The position numbers and the translations under genes are program-made. From assembly GCF_041468085.1 (NCBI RefSeq), contig NZ_CP121017.1, positions 4,375,501 to 4,439,500 on the forward strand: a stretch of 64,000 bases of DNA, given 5' to 3'. This document shows, piece after piece, positions 55,465-64,000 of this stretch. The DNA is from Tistrella mobilis. GTDB taxonomy: Bacteria > Pseudomonadota > Alphaproteobacteria > Tistrellales > Tistrellaceae. The notes beneath the pieces were generated by a model. It was not told the DNA's origin. It searched no databases and saw only the letters and a list, made by a program, of their open reading frames with translations. The first letter of the stretch is position 1; each line of letters begins with the position of its first letter.

Positions 55465-55851
55465 ATGAACGCCCTCGCCGCTTTCCATCTGCGCGCCGCC
55501 GCGATTTATGTCGCGCTTGGCATGGTCGCAGGCATCGTAATGGCCGCCGGCCAGCACTTCGAATACGGGCCGGCTCACGGCCATCTCAACCTTCTGGGCT
55601 TCGTCTCCGCCGCCATCTACGGGCTGGTGCTGAAGGACCGCCCGGACCTGGCGGCCACCCGCCTGGCAAAACTCCACGCCATTCTGGCCCATCTCGGCCT
55701 GGTGGTGATGACCATCGGCCTTACCGTCCTGTTCTCGGGCGATGTCGCAACCGGAGAACCGCTCGCCAAAGCCGGCAGCATCGTCGTATTGCTGGGCGGG
55801 CTGGCCTTCATCGCGCTGGTGTTCAAGGCGACCACCCCCCGGACCGCCTGA
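55465..55851 (+). CDS. Four-helix membrane protein related to CcoN-type oxidase subunits
   Basis: A 128-residue protein with four membrane helices (about 8-30, 42-58, 70-92 and 100-122). The segment HFEYGPAHGHLNLLGFVSAAIYGLVL resembles the His-rich helix of the heme-copper oxidase subunit CcoN/NorB (HAHLNLLGW). It is a short stand-alone version with too few His for the full heme-copper centre. Function is unknown; heme or copper binding is possible. ATG 55465 follows GAAAGGG. Confidence 0.7.
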   Translation: MNALAAFHLRAAAIYVALGMVAGIVMAAGQHFEYGPAHGHLNLLGFVSAAIYGLVLKDRPDLAATRLAKLHAILAHLGLVVMTIGLTVLFSGDVATGEPLAKAGSIVVLLGGLAFIALVFKATTPRTA

Positions 55852-55866
55852 GACGGCGCGCCGCCA

Positions 55867-55910
55867 GACGCAAGCGGGCCCGACAGCTTCCTGCCGGGCC
55901 CGCTTGCGTC
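55867..55910. terminator. Bidirectional terminator before acs
   Basis: A 16-base perfect stem (55867-55882 with 55895-55910), extended inside by CAG/CTG after one mismatch, closes on a CTTC loop. It lies between the convergent CcoN-like gene and acs and can stop both. Confidence 0.8.
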
Positions 55911-55922
55911 ATCAGGCGACGC

Positions 55923-57881
55923 TCACTTGTTCATGCGGTTGCCGACCAGATCATCGACCACCGTCGGATCGGCCAGCGTCGAGGTATCGCCCAGCCCGTC
56001 ATGTTCGTTGGCGGCGATCTTGCGCAGGATGCGGCGCATGATCTTGCCCGAACGGGTCTTGGGCAGGCCCGGCGCCCACTGGATCAGATCCGGCGTCGCG
56101 ATCGGGCCGATCTCGTTGCGCACCCAGGCCACCAGCTCCTTGCGCAGCTCCTCCGACGGCGTCTCGCCGGCGATCAGAGTGACATAAGCATAGATGCCCT
56201 GACCCTTCAGTTCGTGCGGGTAGCCGACCACGGCCGCCTCGGCGACCTTGGCATGGGCGACAAGCGCACTCTCGATCTCGGCGGTGCCCATCCGATGGCC
56301 CGAAACGTTGATCACGTCGTCGACCCGGCCGGTGATCCAGTAATAGCCGTCCTCGTCACGCCGGCAGCCGTCGCCGGTGAAGTAGAGGCCGGGGAAGGTG
56401 CTGAAATAGGTCTGGGCGAAGCGCTCGTGATCGCCATAGACGGTGCGCATCTGCCCGGGCCAGCTATCGGCAATGCAGAGATTGCCCTCGCAGGCGCCGT
56501 CCAGCGGCTTGCCTTCATTGTCGACGATCAGAGGCTTCACACCGAACAGCGGCAGGGTGGCTGATCCCGGCTTAAGGTCGGTGGCGCCCGGAAGCGGCGC
56601 GATCATCAAACCTCCGGTTTCGGTCTGCCACCAGGTATCGGTGATCGGGCAGCGGCCGTCGCCGACCACCTCGTGATACCACCGCCAGGCCTCGGGGTTG
56701 ATCGGCTCGCCCACCGAGCCCAGCAGGCGCAGCGACTTGCGCGACGACCGCTTCACCGGTGCCTCGCCCTCGCGCATCAGGGCGCGGATGGCGGTGGGCG
56801 CCGTGTAATAGATCGTGACGCCGTACTTGTCGACCACCTCCCAGTGGCGGCCGGCATCGGGCCAAGTGGGCACGCCCTCGAACATCAAGGTGGTGGCGCC
56901 GTTCGCAAGCGGCCCGTAGAGGATGTAGGAATGCCCGGTCACCCAGCCCACATCGGCCGTGCACCAGTAGACATCGTCCTCCTTCAGATCGAAGACGGTC
57001 TTGTGGGTCAGCGAGGCATAGAGCAGATATCCGGCGGTCGTGTGCAGCACGCCCTTGGGCTTGCCGGTCGACCCCGAGGTATAGAGGATAAACAGCGGAT
57101 CCTCGGACTCCATCGGCTCCGGCGGGCATTCGTCGGAAACCTCGGCCACCGCTTCATGCCACCAGATGTCGCGACCGTCCTTCATGGCGATACTGCCGCC
57201 GGTGTGGCGCACCACGATCACGGTGCCGACGCCGTCCACATGGTCCAGCGCCTTGTCGGCATTGGCCTTCAGCGGCACCTTGCGGCCGCCGCGCAGGCCC
57301 TCGTCGGCCGTGATCAGCACGGTGGAACCGCAATCCTCGATGCGGCCGGCCAGGCTGTCGGGCGAAAAACCGGCGAAGACGACCGAATGGACGGCCCCGA
57401 TCCGGGCGCAGGCGAGCATCGCCACCGCGGCTTCCGGGATCATCGGCAGGTAGATCGTCACCCGGTCGCCCTTCTTCACGCCCTGTGCCTTCAGCACATT
57501 GGCGAAGCGGCGGACATCGGCGGCCAGTTCGGCATAAGTGATCAGGCGGTTCGGTGCCTTCGGATCATCCGGCTCCCAGATGATCGCCGTCTTGGCGCCG
57601 CGGGTCGCCTCGTGGCGGTCCAGGCAGTTCCAGGCCACGTTGATCTGCCCGCCCTCGAACCAGCGGATGGACACATCGCCGGTGAAATCGGTGTTCTTGA
57701 CCCGGTCCCAGCGCCTGATCCAGTCCAGCGCCCCGGCCTGCTCGGCCCAGAAGCCTTCCGGATCCGAAATCGAGCGCGCGTACATCTCGTCGTAGCGGGC
57801 CTTGTCGATCAGGGCCTCACGCGCGAAGGCCTCCGGAACGGGATAGAGCATCTTAGGCTCTGCGGTCTTGTCGTCTGACAT
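55923..57881 (-). CDS. acs: Acetyl-CoA synthetase
   Basis: A 652-residue AMP-forming ligase that activates acetate. [19 protein letters not shown] is the P-loop, WWQTETGG the acetate/AMP site and [23 protein letters not shown] the hinge. [11 protein letters not shown] holds the catalytic Lys that protein acetylases usually modify. ATG 57881 starts [16 protein letters not shown], as in other Acs proteins. It supplies acetyl-CoA for the PHB and ethylmalonyl-CoA genes in this window. Confidence 0.96.
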   Translation of the reverse strand: MSDDKTAEPKMLYPVPEAFAREALIDKARYDEMYARSISDPEGFWAEQAGALDWIRRWDRVKNTDFTGDVSIRWFEGGQINVAWNCLDRHEATRGAKTAIIWEPDDPKAPNRLITYAELAADVRRFANVLKAQGVKKGDRVTIYLPMIPEAAVAMLACARIGAVHSVVFAGFSPDSLAGRIEDCGSTVLITADEGLRGGRKVPLKANADKALDHVDGVGTVIVVRHTGGSIAMKDGRDIWWHEAVAEVSDECPPEPMESEDPLFILYTSGSTGKPKGVLHTTAGYLLYASLTHKTVFDLKEDDVYWCTADVGWVTGHSYILYGPLANGATTLMFEGVPTWPDAGRHWEVVDKYGVTIYYTAPTAIRALMREGEAPVKRSSRKSLRLLGSVGEPINPEAWRWYHEVVGDGRCPITDTWWQTETGGLMIAPLPGATDLKPGSATLPLFGVKPLIVDNEGKPLDGACEGNLCIADSWPGQMRTVYGDHERFAQTYFSTFPGLYFTGDGCRRDEDGYYWITGRVDDVINVSGHRMGTAEIESALVAHAKVAEAAVVGYPHELKGQGIYAYVTLIAGETPSEELRKELVAWVRNEIGPIATPDLIQWAPGLPKTRSGKIMRRILRKIAANEHDGLGDTSTLADPTVVDDLVGNRMNK

Positions 57882-57993
57882 GGGCTGGGTTTCCCCCTCG
57901 GTCGGATCCCTCGCGGCCGCGGTCAGGCGCGGCAGCGTCACTCAGCGCCCGGTTGAAATCCGGGCGTCACACTTACACGTGGCAATGCAGCCG

Positions 57994-58353
57994 TCAGTCA
58001 GGCCGCACCGCATGAAGCACCCCGTCCCCGTCGCACTCCAGCGCCAGTGCCGGAAGCCGCAGCCCCCTGCAGGGGCCGGCGATACAGAGCCCGTCATCGG
58101 GACGGAACCGCGCGCCATGCAGCGCGCAGATCAGCAACTCTCCCGTCCGGTCGAAGAACCGGTCGGGCGTCCAGTCCAGCGAGACGCCGGCATGGGGACA
58201 GGCATTTTCATACGCCCGAAGCTCCCCCTGCCAGCGGATCACGAAGACCCGGAATTCCTCGGGCATGCGCCCGAACACGAAGCCCCGGCCGCCACCTTCC
58301 GGCACCTCGGCCGCCGGACAAAGCCGCAACCGGCGGTCCCCGCCATCCTGCAT
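57994..58353 (-). CDS. Rieske [2Fe-2S] domain protein
   Basis: A 119-residue single-domain Rieske ferredoxin. The cluster ligands are in NACPHAG (Cys-X-His) and LLICALHGARF (Cys-X2-His), about 25 residues apart. It lacks a membrane anchor and a catalytic domain. It is probably an electron carrier or redox sensor with unknown partner. ATG 58353 follows the EVE stop by one base; a GTG at 58362 would overlap that gene by eight bases. Either is possible. Confidence 0.85.
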   Translation of the reverse strand: MQDGGDRRLRLCPAAEVPEGGGRGFVFGRMPEEFRVFVIRWQGELRAYENACPHAGVSLDWTPDRFFDRTGELLICALHGARFRPDDGLCIAGPCRGLRLPALALECDGDGVLHAVRPD

Positions 58354-58354
58354 C

Positions 58355-58774
58355 TCAGACACCGGGCTCGATGCCGGCCAGGCGGCAGATATGATCCCAG
58401 TGCTCGTCCGACACCGGCATCACCGACAGCCGGGACTGGCGGACCAGCGCAATGCCTTCCAGCGCCGGATCGGCCTTGATCTCCGCCAGGGTCACCGGCC
58501 GCCCGACCGCCGTCACCGGTGCCACATCGACCATGCCGAAACGGCCCTTTTCATCCGACGGGTCCGGATAATATTCGCGGACGATCTCGACCACGCCCAC
58601 GATCTCCTTGCCCTCGTTCGAATGATAGAAAAAGGCACGATCGCCGATCTTCATAGCCTTCAGATTGGCCGAGGCCTGATGATTGCGCACGCCGTCCCAA
58701 TGGGTACGGCCATCGGCGACCATCCGGTCCCAGGAATACTTGAACGGTTCCGATTTGACCAACCAGCGGGCCAT
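58355..58774 (-). CDS. EVE domain protein
   Basis: A 139-residue EVE-domain protein (PUA-like fold). WLVKSEPFKYSWDRM, THWDGVRNHQASANLKAMKIGDRAFFYHS and LVRQSRLSVMPVS match the THYN1-like group. Such domains bind modified bases in DNA or RNA in other systems; the bacterial role of this stand-alone form is not known. It is followed by the Rieske gene. Confidence 0.88.
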   Translation of the reverse strand: MARWLVKSEPFKYSWDRMVADGRTHWDGVRNHQASANLKAMKIGDRAFFYHSNEGKEIVGVVEIVREYYPDPSDEKGRFGMVDVAPVTAVGRPVTLAEIKADPALEGIALVRQSRLSVMPVSDEHWDHICRLAGIEPGV

Positions 58775-58795
58775 CGCGTCGCGTCTCCTGGCCGA

Positions 58796-59080
58796 TCAGC
58801 GATTGTCGAAAACCTTGCGCCACGGACGGATCGTGACGCTTTCGAACAGCCCGGCCTTCGCGTAAGGATCGCCGGCGGCGAAGTCCTTCGCCTCGTCCAG
58901 CGTCTCGGCATCATAGATCAGAAGGCTACCGATCATCGTGGCGCCGTCGTCGGAGAGGAAAGGTCCGGCCAGTACCACCTGTTCGCCCTCTTCCTTGAGG
59001 AAGGCCACATGGTCGGGGCGGTTCTCAAGACGAACGGCCTCGTGGCCGGGCTTGTCGATACAGATGATGGCGAACAGCAT
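58796..59080 (-). CDS. YciI family protein
   Basis: A 94-residue ferredoxin-like fold protein: MLFAIICIDKPGHEAVRLENRPDH, then VLAGPFLSDDGATMIGSLLIYDA with the conserved His-Asp pair. Family members are small, possibly enzymatic proteins without a firm role. It comes 21 bases before the EVE-domain gene on the same strand. ATG 59080 is the only start fitting the fold. Confidence 0.87.
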   Translation of the reverse strand: MLFAIICIDKPGHEAVRLENRPDHVAFLKEEGEQVVLAGPFLSDDGATMIGSLLIYDAETLDEAKDFAAGDPYAKAGLFESVTIRPWRKVFDNR

Positions 59081-59338
59081 GGGGGCCTTACTCCTCGGCA
59101 GCAGGATGGTTCGGGCGTCGCCATTCTGCGCCGATGACGTCCTCTGCGGCAAGTCCGGGACGGCCGCGACCGCCCGGGAGCGCGTTCCACGAGGGGCCTC
59201 CACCCTCTCCCTCCCCGGAGCGGTGGCTCGCGGAACGCGCCATGGTTGCCGTCGGTTGTCCTTCACACATCATGACATTGGCAGACCGGCCCCGCGCCCC
59301 CTACCTTTGGCGATATCGGTCCGGAGCGGGAGACGCGC
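59081..59338. other. YciI / epimerase divergent region
   Basis: 258 bases of GC-rich sequence between divergent starts. Promoters for both must lie here, but no clear boxes, dyads or small genes could be picked out. Confidence 0.35.
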
Positions 59339-60322
59339 ATGGTCGACAGCGGCAACAGGCAGGCCCTGATCCTTGGGGCGGCGGGCGGGTTCGGCGGCGC
59401 GATGGCGCAGGAGCTGGGCCGGCGCGGCTGGTACCTGCGGCTTCTGGTCCGCGATCCGGCCCGGCTCGGCCGGCTGGGCCTGCCGGAAGACGCCGATATC
59501 GTGGTCGGCGACGCCCGTGATCCGGCGCTCGTCGCCCATGCCGCGCAGGGCATGGATGCGATCGTCCATGCCGTGAACCTGCCCTATCCGCAATGGGACC
59601 CGGCGATGCGCCGGATCACCGCCGCCGCAGTCGGGGGCGCCCGGGCCAGCGGTGCCCGCCTGGTCTTCCCCGGCAATGTCTATGCCTTCGGCCGCCAGGA
59701 TGCCCGGCCGCTGCACGAAGAAGCCGAACGCCGCCCCGATACGGTGAAGGGGAGGTTGCGCGCCGATCTTGAGGGCGCCATCGAAACGCTCGGCCACGAA
59801 GGGGCGGCGCCGGTGCTGATCCTGCGCGCCGGCGATTTCTACGGCCCGACCGTGCGCAACGGGCTGACCGATATGATCTTCGCCCGGCTGGCGAAGGGGC
59901 AGGCGCCGCGCTGGCCCGGGCCGCTCGACCTGCCGCACCAGTGGTGCTTCGTGCCCGACCTTGCGCGGCTCGCCGCCGACCTGCTCGAAGCCCCGGAACG
60001 CCTCGCGCCGGTGGAGCACGTCCATCTGGCGGCCCAGACGTTCGAAACGCAGCGCCGCTTCATGGAGATGGCGGCAGCTGCGGCCGGCCGACCGCAGCTT
60101 GGCCCGAAGCGCCTGCCCTGGTGGCTGTTGCGCATGGCCGCCCTCACCGATCCGGTCGCCCGCGAGCTGCTGGAACTGCGCTATCTGTTCGACGATCCGG
60201 TCGTGCTCACCGGCAACCGCCTTCAGGTGCTGGTGCCCGATTTCCGGCCGACGGCGCCCGAGCGGGCGATTGCGGCCACCATGGCCGCCCATATGAATGA
60301 TGCCCGCACCGGCGACGGCTGA
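59339..60322 (+). CDS. NAD-dependent epimerase/dehydratase-like (atypical extended SDR)
   Basis: A 327-residue SDR protein. The nucleotide-binding loop is LGAAGGFGGAMAQELGRRG, and DARDPALVAHAAQGMDAIVHAVN and RLVFPGNVYAFGRQ follow. At the active site the usual YxxxK reads YAFGR, so the Lys is lacking and activity may be changed. GGGAGA at about 59328 supports ATG 59339. The substrate is unknown. It is followed by a TauE/SafE gene in the same direction after about 110 bases. Confidence 0.8.
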   Translation: MVDSGNRQALILGAAGGFGGAMAQELGRRGWYLRLLVRDPARLGRLGLPEDADIVVGDARDPALVAHAAQGMDAIVHAVNLPYPQWDPAMRRITAAAVGGARASGARLVFPGNVYAFGRQDARPLHEEAERRPDTVKGRLRADLEGAIETLGHEGAAPVLILRAGDFYGPTVRNGLTDMIFARLAKGQAPRWPGPLDLPHQWCFVPDLARLAADLLEAPERLAPVEHVHLAAQTFETQRRFMEMAAAAAGRPQLGPKRLPWWLLRMAALTDPVARELLELRYLFDDPVVLTGNRLQVLVPDFRPTAPERAIAATMAAHMNDARTGDG

Positions 60323-60434
60323 CGGAGGATGCAGGGCGGCCCTGCGTCGGGCGCGAAGGAAATTCGGGTGACCGGCAGGCGGGCGGAGCGTACACCCGGA
60401 GGCCCCTCAGCCCCCACCCCGGCTTCTGCACGTC

Positions 60435-61274
60435 ATGGACATCCTGTCGGCCTTCCTCACCCATCCCGTCGGCCCGGAGCTGCTGCTGGCCCTGTTCGCA
60501 GCCGCGGTCGTGGCTGCGGCCATCGACGCCATCGCCGGCGGCGGCGGACTGATCACCCTGCCCGCCATGCTTGCAGCCGGTGTCGCCCCGGCCACCGCGA
60601 TCGCCACCAATAAGGTCCAGTCCTCGATGGGCACGGCCATGGCGGCGATCACCTATGTCCGCTCGGGCCAGGTACGGGTGCGCGAGGTGGTGCCGCGGAT
60701 GCTGACCGTGCTGGCCGGCGCGGCACTGGGCTCGCTTGCCGTGCAAGCGATCGATCCCTCGGCACTGGGCCGCATCCTGCCGGTGCTGTTGGGTGTGATG
60801 GCCGCCTATTTCCTGCTCTCGCCACGGGTGGGCGACCTCGATGCCGAGTCCCGCGTGCCGGGCTGGGTCACCGGCTGGATCGTGGCGCCGCTGATCGGCT
60901 TCTATGACGGCTTCTTCGGGCCCGGGACCGGGTCCTTCTTCATGCTGGCGCTGGTCGCCCTCGACGGGCGCGGCATGCGCCGGGCCGTGGCCGAGACCAA
61001 GCTGCTCAACCTGACCAGCAATCTCTCGGCGCTCGCCGTCTTCGCACTGGGCGGCCATATCGACTGGATGTTGGGCGCGGTGATGGCCACGGGCGCAGTC
61101 ATCGGTGCCCGCATCGGCGCCGCCCTGGTGATCGCCCGCGGTACCCGGATCGTGAAACCGCTGCTGGTCTGCACCTGCCTGGCACTCTCAGCTCGTCTTG
61201 CCTGGACCGAATATCGGGCCGATGCGGCACCGCCGCCACCGGCCGCGACGGTAGAAATCTCCGCCCCAGAGTGA
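60435..61274 (+). CDS. TauE/SafE family sulfite/anion exporter-like permease
   Basis: A 279-residue membrane protein with about eight helices. It has the duplicated TauE pattern: DAIAGGGGLITLPAMLAAGVAPATAIATNKVQS in the first half and FYDGFFGPGTGSFFMLALV and AVAETKLLNLTSNLSALAVF in the second. Such permeases move sulfite, sulfoacetate or other organic anions. Specificity cannot be inferred; no sulfur genes are adjacent. Confidence 0.88.
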   Translation: MDILSAFLTHPVGPELLLALFAAAVVAAAIDAIAGGGGLITLPAMLAAGVAPATAIATNKVQSSMGTAMAAITYVRSGQVRVREVVPRMLTVLAGAALGSLAVQAIDPSALGRILPVLLGVMAAYFLLSPRVGDLDAESRVPGWVTGWIVAPLIGFYDGFFGPGTGSFFMLALVALDGRGMRRAVAETKLLNLTSNLSALAVFALGGHIDWMLGAVMATGAVIGARIGAALVIARGTRIVKPLLVCTCLALSARLAWTEYRADAAPPPPAATVEISAPE

Positions 61275-61391
61275 TCCGCCGGATACGTTCATGACCGGCA
61301 GGGCTTTGCGCCCCTGGACCCGGCGGGCCGGCTGCGCCTAAGATTCCGCAGCGCGATCCAGCCCGCAGGTCACGGGAGCCTCTGTCACCAC

Positions 61392-62555
61392 ATGACCCAG
61401 GTCTTGGACATACCCGCCGCCTTCCGGGACGGCTTCGACCGGGCCCGGCTTGTCGATGCCGGGCTGGCGGAGCGCTATGCCCGCCATCTGAGCCTGGGCG
61501 ACCCGCTCGCCGATGCGGCGGTGGCGGCTGCCGCCACCGCGCGACAACGCGCGTGGATCCGGATCGGATTGGACGAAGGTCTGGCCGGGCTGGACGACGC
61601 GCCAGAGGCGCTTCGCGACCTCTTCGCGCATGCCACGGACGTGCCCTACTGGTTCACCCAGAGCCGGACCCTGCCCGGCTGCAGGGCCTTTCACGGCAAT
61701 TCACGCATGTTTCTCGCGGCCTTCGTCGCGGGCTCGCTGGTCGAAGCCTATTCGACCCTGATCGCCAAGGCCTTCATCACCAGCGGCCGGCTGGGGGATC
61801 AGGCCGGCCGGCGCTTCCGCCAGAACAACCAGCTGCTGTCCGAAATTTTCCTGCCGGGCGGGCTCGGCACGTTCGGCGAAGGCTGGAAGATGGCGCTGCG
61901 CATCCGGCTCATGCATGCCCGTCTGCGCCTCCTGACCGCCCGCTCTCCCGACTGGAACCATGCAGACTGGGGTACGCCGCTCAGTGCCGCCCATATCGCC
62001 TTCATGAATGCCGCGCTGTCGGGCCGGCTTCTGGAGCGCGCCCGGGTGCTGGGTGTGGAGCTGTTCCCCGAAGAACGCCGCGCCTTCATGATGATCTGGC
62101 GCATGGCCGGCCATCTGGCCGGTGTGCCGGCCGAGCTGCTGCCGCGCCATGAAATCGAGGCCCAGCAGCTGTTCCGGATCGGCCGGATGATGGAACCGCC
62201 GCCCGAGATCGAAGGCATCGTGCTCGCCAACGGGCTGATCAATTCCGCCCCGATGGCCGCCGGGGTCGATGACCCCGATTTGCGCCGCAAGCTGGTACGG
62301 CAGCTCTACGGCATCTCGCGCGGGTTGATCGGTGGCGATCTCGCAACCGCCCTGCACTTCCCCGAAACCCGCGGCATGGATACCCTGACCGCGATCCGGC
62401 TGCGCAACCGGGCCGATCTGCTGCTGCGCCGGCATATCGGTTTCTATGACCGCCGCCGCCGTGCCGGCCAGTTCACCCAGCTGCTCGATCTCTCTTTCGA
62501 GGGGCTGGAGAGCGACCTTCCCAAGGCCACGGCAGAGGATGAGTTGCCCGCCTGA
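61392..62555 (+). CDS. MpaB-family oxygenase (DUF2236)
   Basis: A 387-residue helical protein of the DUF2236/MpaB family, related to rubber-cleaving latex clearing protein. WKMALRIRLMHARLRLLTARSPDWNHADWGTPLSAAHIAF and RRAFMMIWRMAGHLAGVPAELLP hold the conserved Arg and His residues thought to bind heme. Function here is unknown, possibly oxygenation of a lipid or terpenoid substrate. The start ATG 61392 has no clear ribosome site. Confidence 0.82.
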   Translation: MTQVLDIPAAFRDGFDRARLVDAGLAERYARHLSLGDPLADAAVAAAATARQRAWIRIGLDEGLAGLDDAPEALRDLFAHATDVPYWFTQSRTLPGCRAFHGNSRMFLAAFVAGSLVEAYSTLIAKAFITSGRLGDQAGRRFRQNNQLLSEIFLPGGLGTFGEGWKMALRIRLMHARLRLLTARSPDWNHADWGTPLSAAHIAFMNAALSGRLLERARVLGVELFPEERRAFMMIWRMAGHLAGVPAELLPRHEIEAQQLFRIGRMMEPPPEIEGIVLANGLINSAPMAAGVDDPDLRRKLVRQLYGISRGLIGGDLATALHFPETRGMDTLTAIRLRNRADLLLRRHIGFYDRRRRAGQFTQLLDLSFEGLESDLPKATAEDELPA

Positions 62556-62743
62556 GGACGGGGCCGAGCCGCCTGCACCGGCGCCGACGCCCCGTCGGCC
62601 GGGGCCGAGCCTGTCGGCCAGCCCTGGACAGGGCACGCACATCCCGACCGGAGACCGCCCCTTCCCACAGACAATTCTGCTCGATGGGGACATCCCCGGG
62701 CGCCCGGTCGAACTCCTTGCGGATATCCGAACCCACGGCCGGA
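62556..62743. other. Gap between the MpaB-family gene and tsaD
   Basis: 188 bases between convergent genes. A plus-strand frame across 62640-62770 reads like protein (PFPQTILLDGDIPGRPVELL), but it has no good start and runs into the complement of tsaD, so it may be a gene remnant. The 11-base GGGGCCGAGCC occurs twice (about 62561 and 62598). Confidence 0.3.
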
Positions 62744-63901
62744 TCAGCCCCGATGCCGCCCCCGCCCACCAGCCACGGTCTGCCCGGCATCGGGGTCGAG
62801 CGGCCAGCGGGCGCGGGGGATCAGAGCAAGGCCGTCTCCGGCGGGCAGATCGCCGCCGGCTGCCAGATGCTCCAGACCTGCCCAGGCAATCATCGCGCCG
62901 TTGTCCGTACACAGCCTGACGGGGGGGGCGATCAGATGCAGGCCGCGCCGGGCGGCGACATCGGTCAGCCGGGTGCGCAGTGCGGTGTTGGCGGCAACGC
63001 CGCCGGCCACGACCAGCGCATGGCCGCGGCCATGGATGGCGACGAATGCCTTGGCCGCGCGGCCGACCCGGTCGGCGACGCTGTCGGACACCGCGGCCTG
63101 AAAGCTCGCCGCCAGATCGGCGACGTCCTGCCGGCTCAGCACCCGGATCCGCTCCGCCTCCTGACGGACCGCGGTCTTGAGGCCCGAAAACGAGAAGTCG
63201 CAATCCGGCCGGCCGATCATCGGCCGCGGAAAGGCAAAACGGGCGGGATCGCCGTCGCGGGCGGCCACTTCGACCGCCGGCCCGCCGGGATAGCCGAGAC
63301 CCAGCAGACGGGCGGTCTTGTCGAAGGCTTCACCCACTGCGTCATCGATGGTGGCGCCCAGACGGCGATACTGCCCGAGGCCGGTAACTTCGGCGATCAG
63401 GCAATGGCCGCCCGAGACCAGCAGCAGCAGGAAGGGAAAGGCGACGCCATGGGTGAGGCGGGCGGTCAGCGCATGCGCCTCCAGATGATTGATGCCGAGC
63501 AGCGGCACGCCCGCGCCCAGCGCCAGCCCCTTGGCGGTCATCAGCCCGACCATCACACCGCCGATCAACCCCGGCCCCGAGGTGACCGCGATCGCATCCA
63601 GATCGCCCAGGCCCAGCTTCGCTTCGTCCAGCGTGGCCGCAACCAGCCGGTCAAGATGGTCGATATGAGCGCGTGCCGCGATCTCGGGCACCACGCCGCC
63701 GAAACCCTGATGCTCGGCGATCTGAGAGAGCACCAGATGGGCGCGGATGGTGCCAAGCGGCCGCCCCTGCCCCGGCTGCGCGGCCGGATCGGACACCACC
63801 ACAGCGGCCGCCGTCTCGTCGCAGCTGGTCTCGATACCGAGACAGATGCGGGGACGTTCGGCAGCGGCGGGATCAGAAAGGCTGGCGGCGGACGCGGTCA
63901 T
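62744..63901 (-). CDS. tsaD: tRNA N6-adenosine threonylcarbamoyltransferase TsaD
   Basis: A 385-residue ASKHA-fold protein that completes threonylcarbamoyladenosine (t6A37) in ANN-decoding tRNAs. [16 protein letters not shown] is the nucleotide-binding start, [13 protein letters not shown] has the metal-binding His residues, and [15 protein letters not shown] and GVAANTALR follow. It has a 16-residue Ala-rich lead and a short extra tail. The gpsA gene often found after tsaD is not present here. Confidence 0.95.
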   Translation of the reverse strand: MTASAASLSDPAAAERPRICLGIETSCDETAAAVVVSDPAAQPGQGRPLGTIRAHLVLSQIAEHQGFGGVVPEIAARAHIDHLDRLVAATLDEAKLGLGDLDAIAVTSGPGLIGGVMVGLMTAKGLALGAGVPLLGINHLEAHALTARLTHGVAFPFLLLLVSGGHCLIAEVTGLGQYRRLGATIDDAVGEAFDKTARLLGLGYPGGPAVEVAARDGDPARFAFPRPMIGRPDCDFSFSGLKTAVRQEAERIRVLSRQDVADLAASFQAAVSDSVADRVGRAAKAFVAIHGRGHALVVAGGVAANTALRTRLTDVAARRGLHLIAPPVRLCTDNGAMIAWAGLEHLAAGGDLPAGDGLALIPRARWPLDPDAGQTVAGGRGRHRG

Positions 63902-64000
63902 CGGGCAGGGTTCCGGTTCGCGGGTGGGACCGCGGCAAGAGGTAGCGGCTCAGGCCGCCGATTACCACTTCCCAAAGCGCACGTCAGGCACTAACACAGG
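63902..64000. other. Upstream region of tsaD at window edge
   Basis: These last 99 bases should hold the tsaD promoter. In other alphaproteobacteria a divergent hemC commonly lies next, but no start codon with coding sequence is visible before the window ends. Confidence 0.3.

Overview
The window is chromosomal DNA from a high-GC alphaproteobacterium. Supporting marks are the class-wide blocks argH-lptM-lysA, HIG1/adenosyltransferase/etfBA/hbd, a suf operon led by an Rrf2 regulator, SDHAF4 (DUF1674), and an ethylmalonyl-CoA pathway. The gene content would fit the Rhodospirillales, for example a Tistrella-like organism; that placement is inference. Coding density is high. I see no phage, insertion sequence, CRISPR array, rRNA or tRNA.

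Layout: 1-3.9 kb holds the end of a PHA synthase-like gene, phaA, phaB and a SIMPL-domain protein. 4-7 kb holds a GST, gloB and a methyltransferase. 6.9-11.4 kb holds a TRAP transporter (dctPQM) divergent from a soluble GAF histidine kinase. 11.4-16.8 kb holds metX-metW divergent from a tyrosine-type operon (chorismate mutase, hisC, tyrA). 16.8-24.3 kb holds DUF2125, a ChaC-like cyclotransferase, two thioesterases, a convergent gap with a cluster of DnaA-box-like sequences, the coupled run ftsE-ftsX-ydcF-plsC, a zinc-ribbon membrane protein and hpt. 24.4-28 kb holds lysA, lptM, argH and a TlpA-like thioredoxin.

28-38 kb is the C4/C5 acyl-CoA block: hbd, etfA, etfB, a PduO-type cobalamin adenosyltransferase, a HIG1 protein, methylsuccinyl-CoA dehydrogenase (mcd), crotonyl-CoA carboxylase/reductase (ccr) and, divergently, ethylmalonyl-CoA mutase (ecm). 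With phaA/phaB at the left edge and acs at 56-58 kb, these genes connect acetate or acetyl-CoA, acetoacetyl-CoA, 3-hydroxybutyryl-CoA (stored as PHB) and crotonyl-CoA to the ethylmalonyl-CoA pathway. The adenosyltransferase can make the Ecm cofactor, and EtfAB can take the electrons from Mcd.

38-43 kb holds a BetT-type transporter with a GntR regulator, a marR-DUF2000 pair and NnrU. 43-49.4 kb is a suf operon (Rrf2 regulator, sufB, C, D, S, U, T). 49.6-55.3 kb holds a heparinase-family protein, rpe, rsmB, htpX and the SDHAF4 gene. 55.4-64 kb holds a CcoN-like four-helix protein, acs, Rieske, EVE and YciI proteins, an epimerase-like protein, TauE/SafE, an MpaB-family protein and tsaD.

The observations I would follow first are the DnaA-box cluster between convergent genes (19.6-19.76 kb), the nested inverted repeat between phaA and phaB, the strong dyad in the ccr/ecm divergent region, and the chorismate mutase fused to an apparently degenerate prephenate dehydratase-like domain. 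I found no clearly novel multi-gene system.
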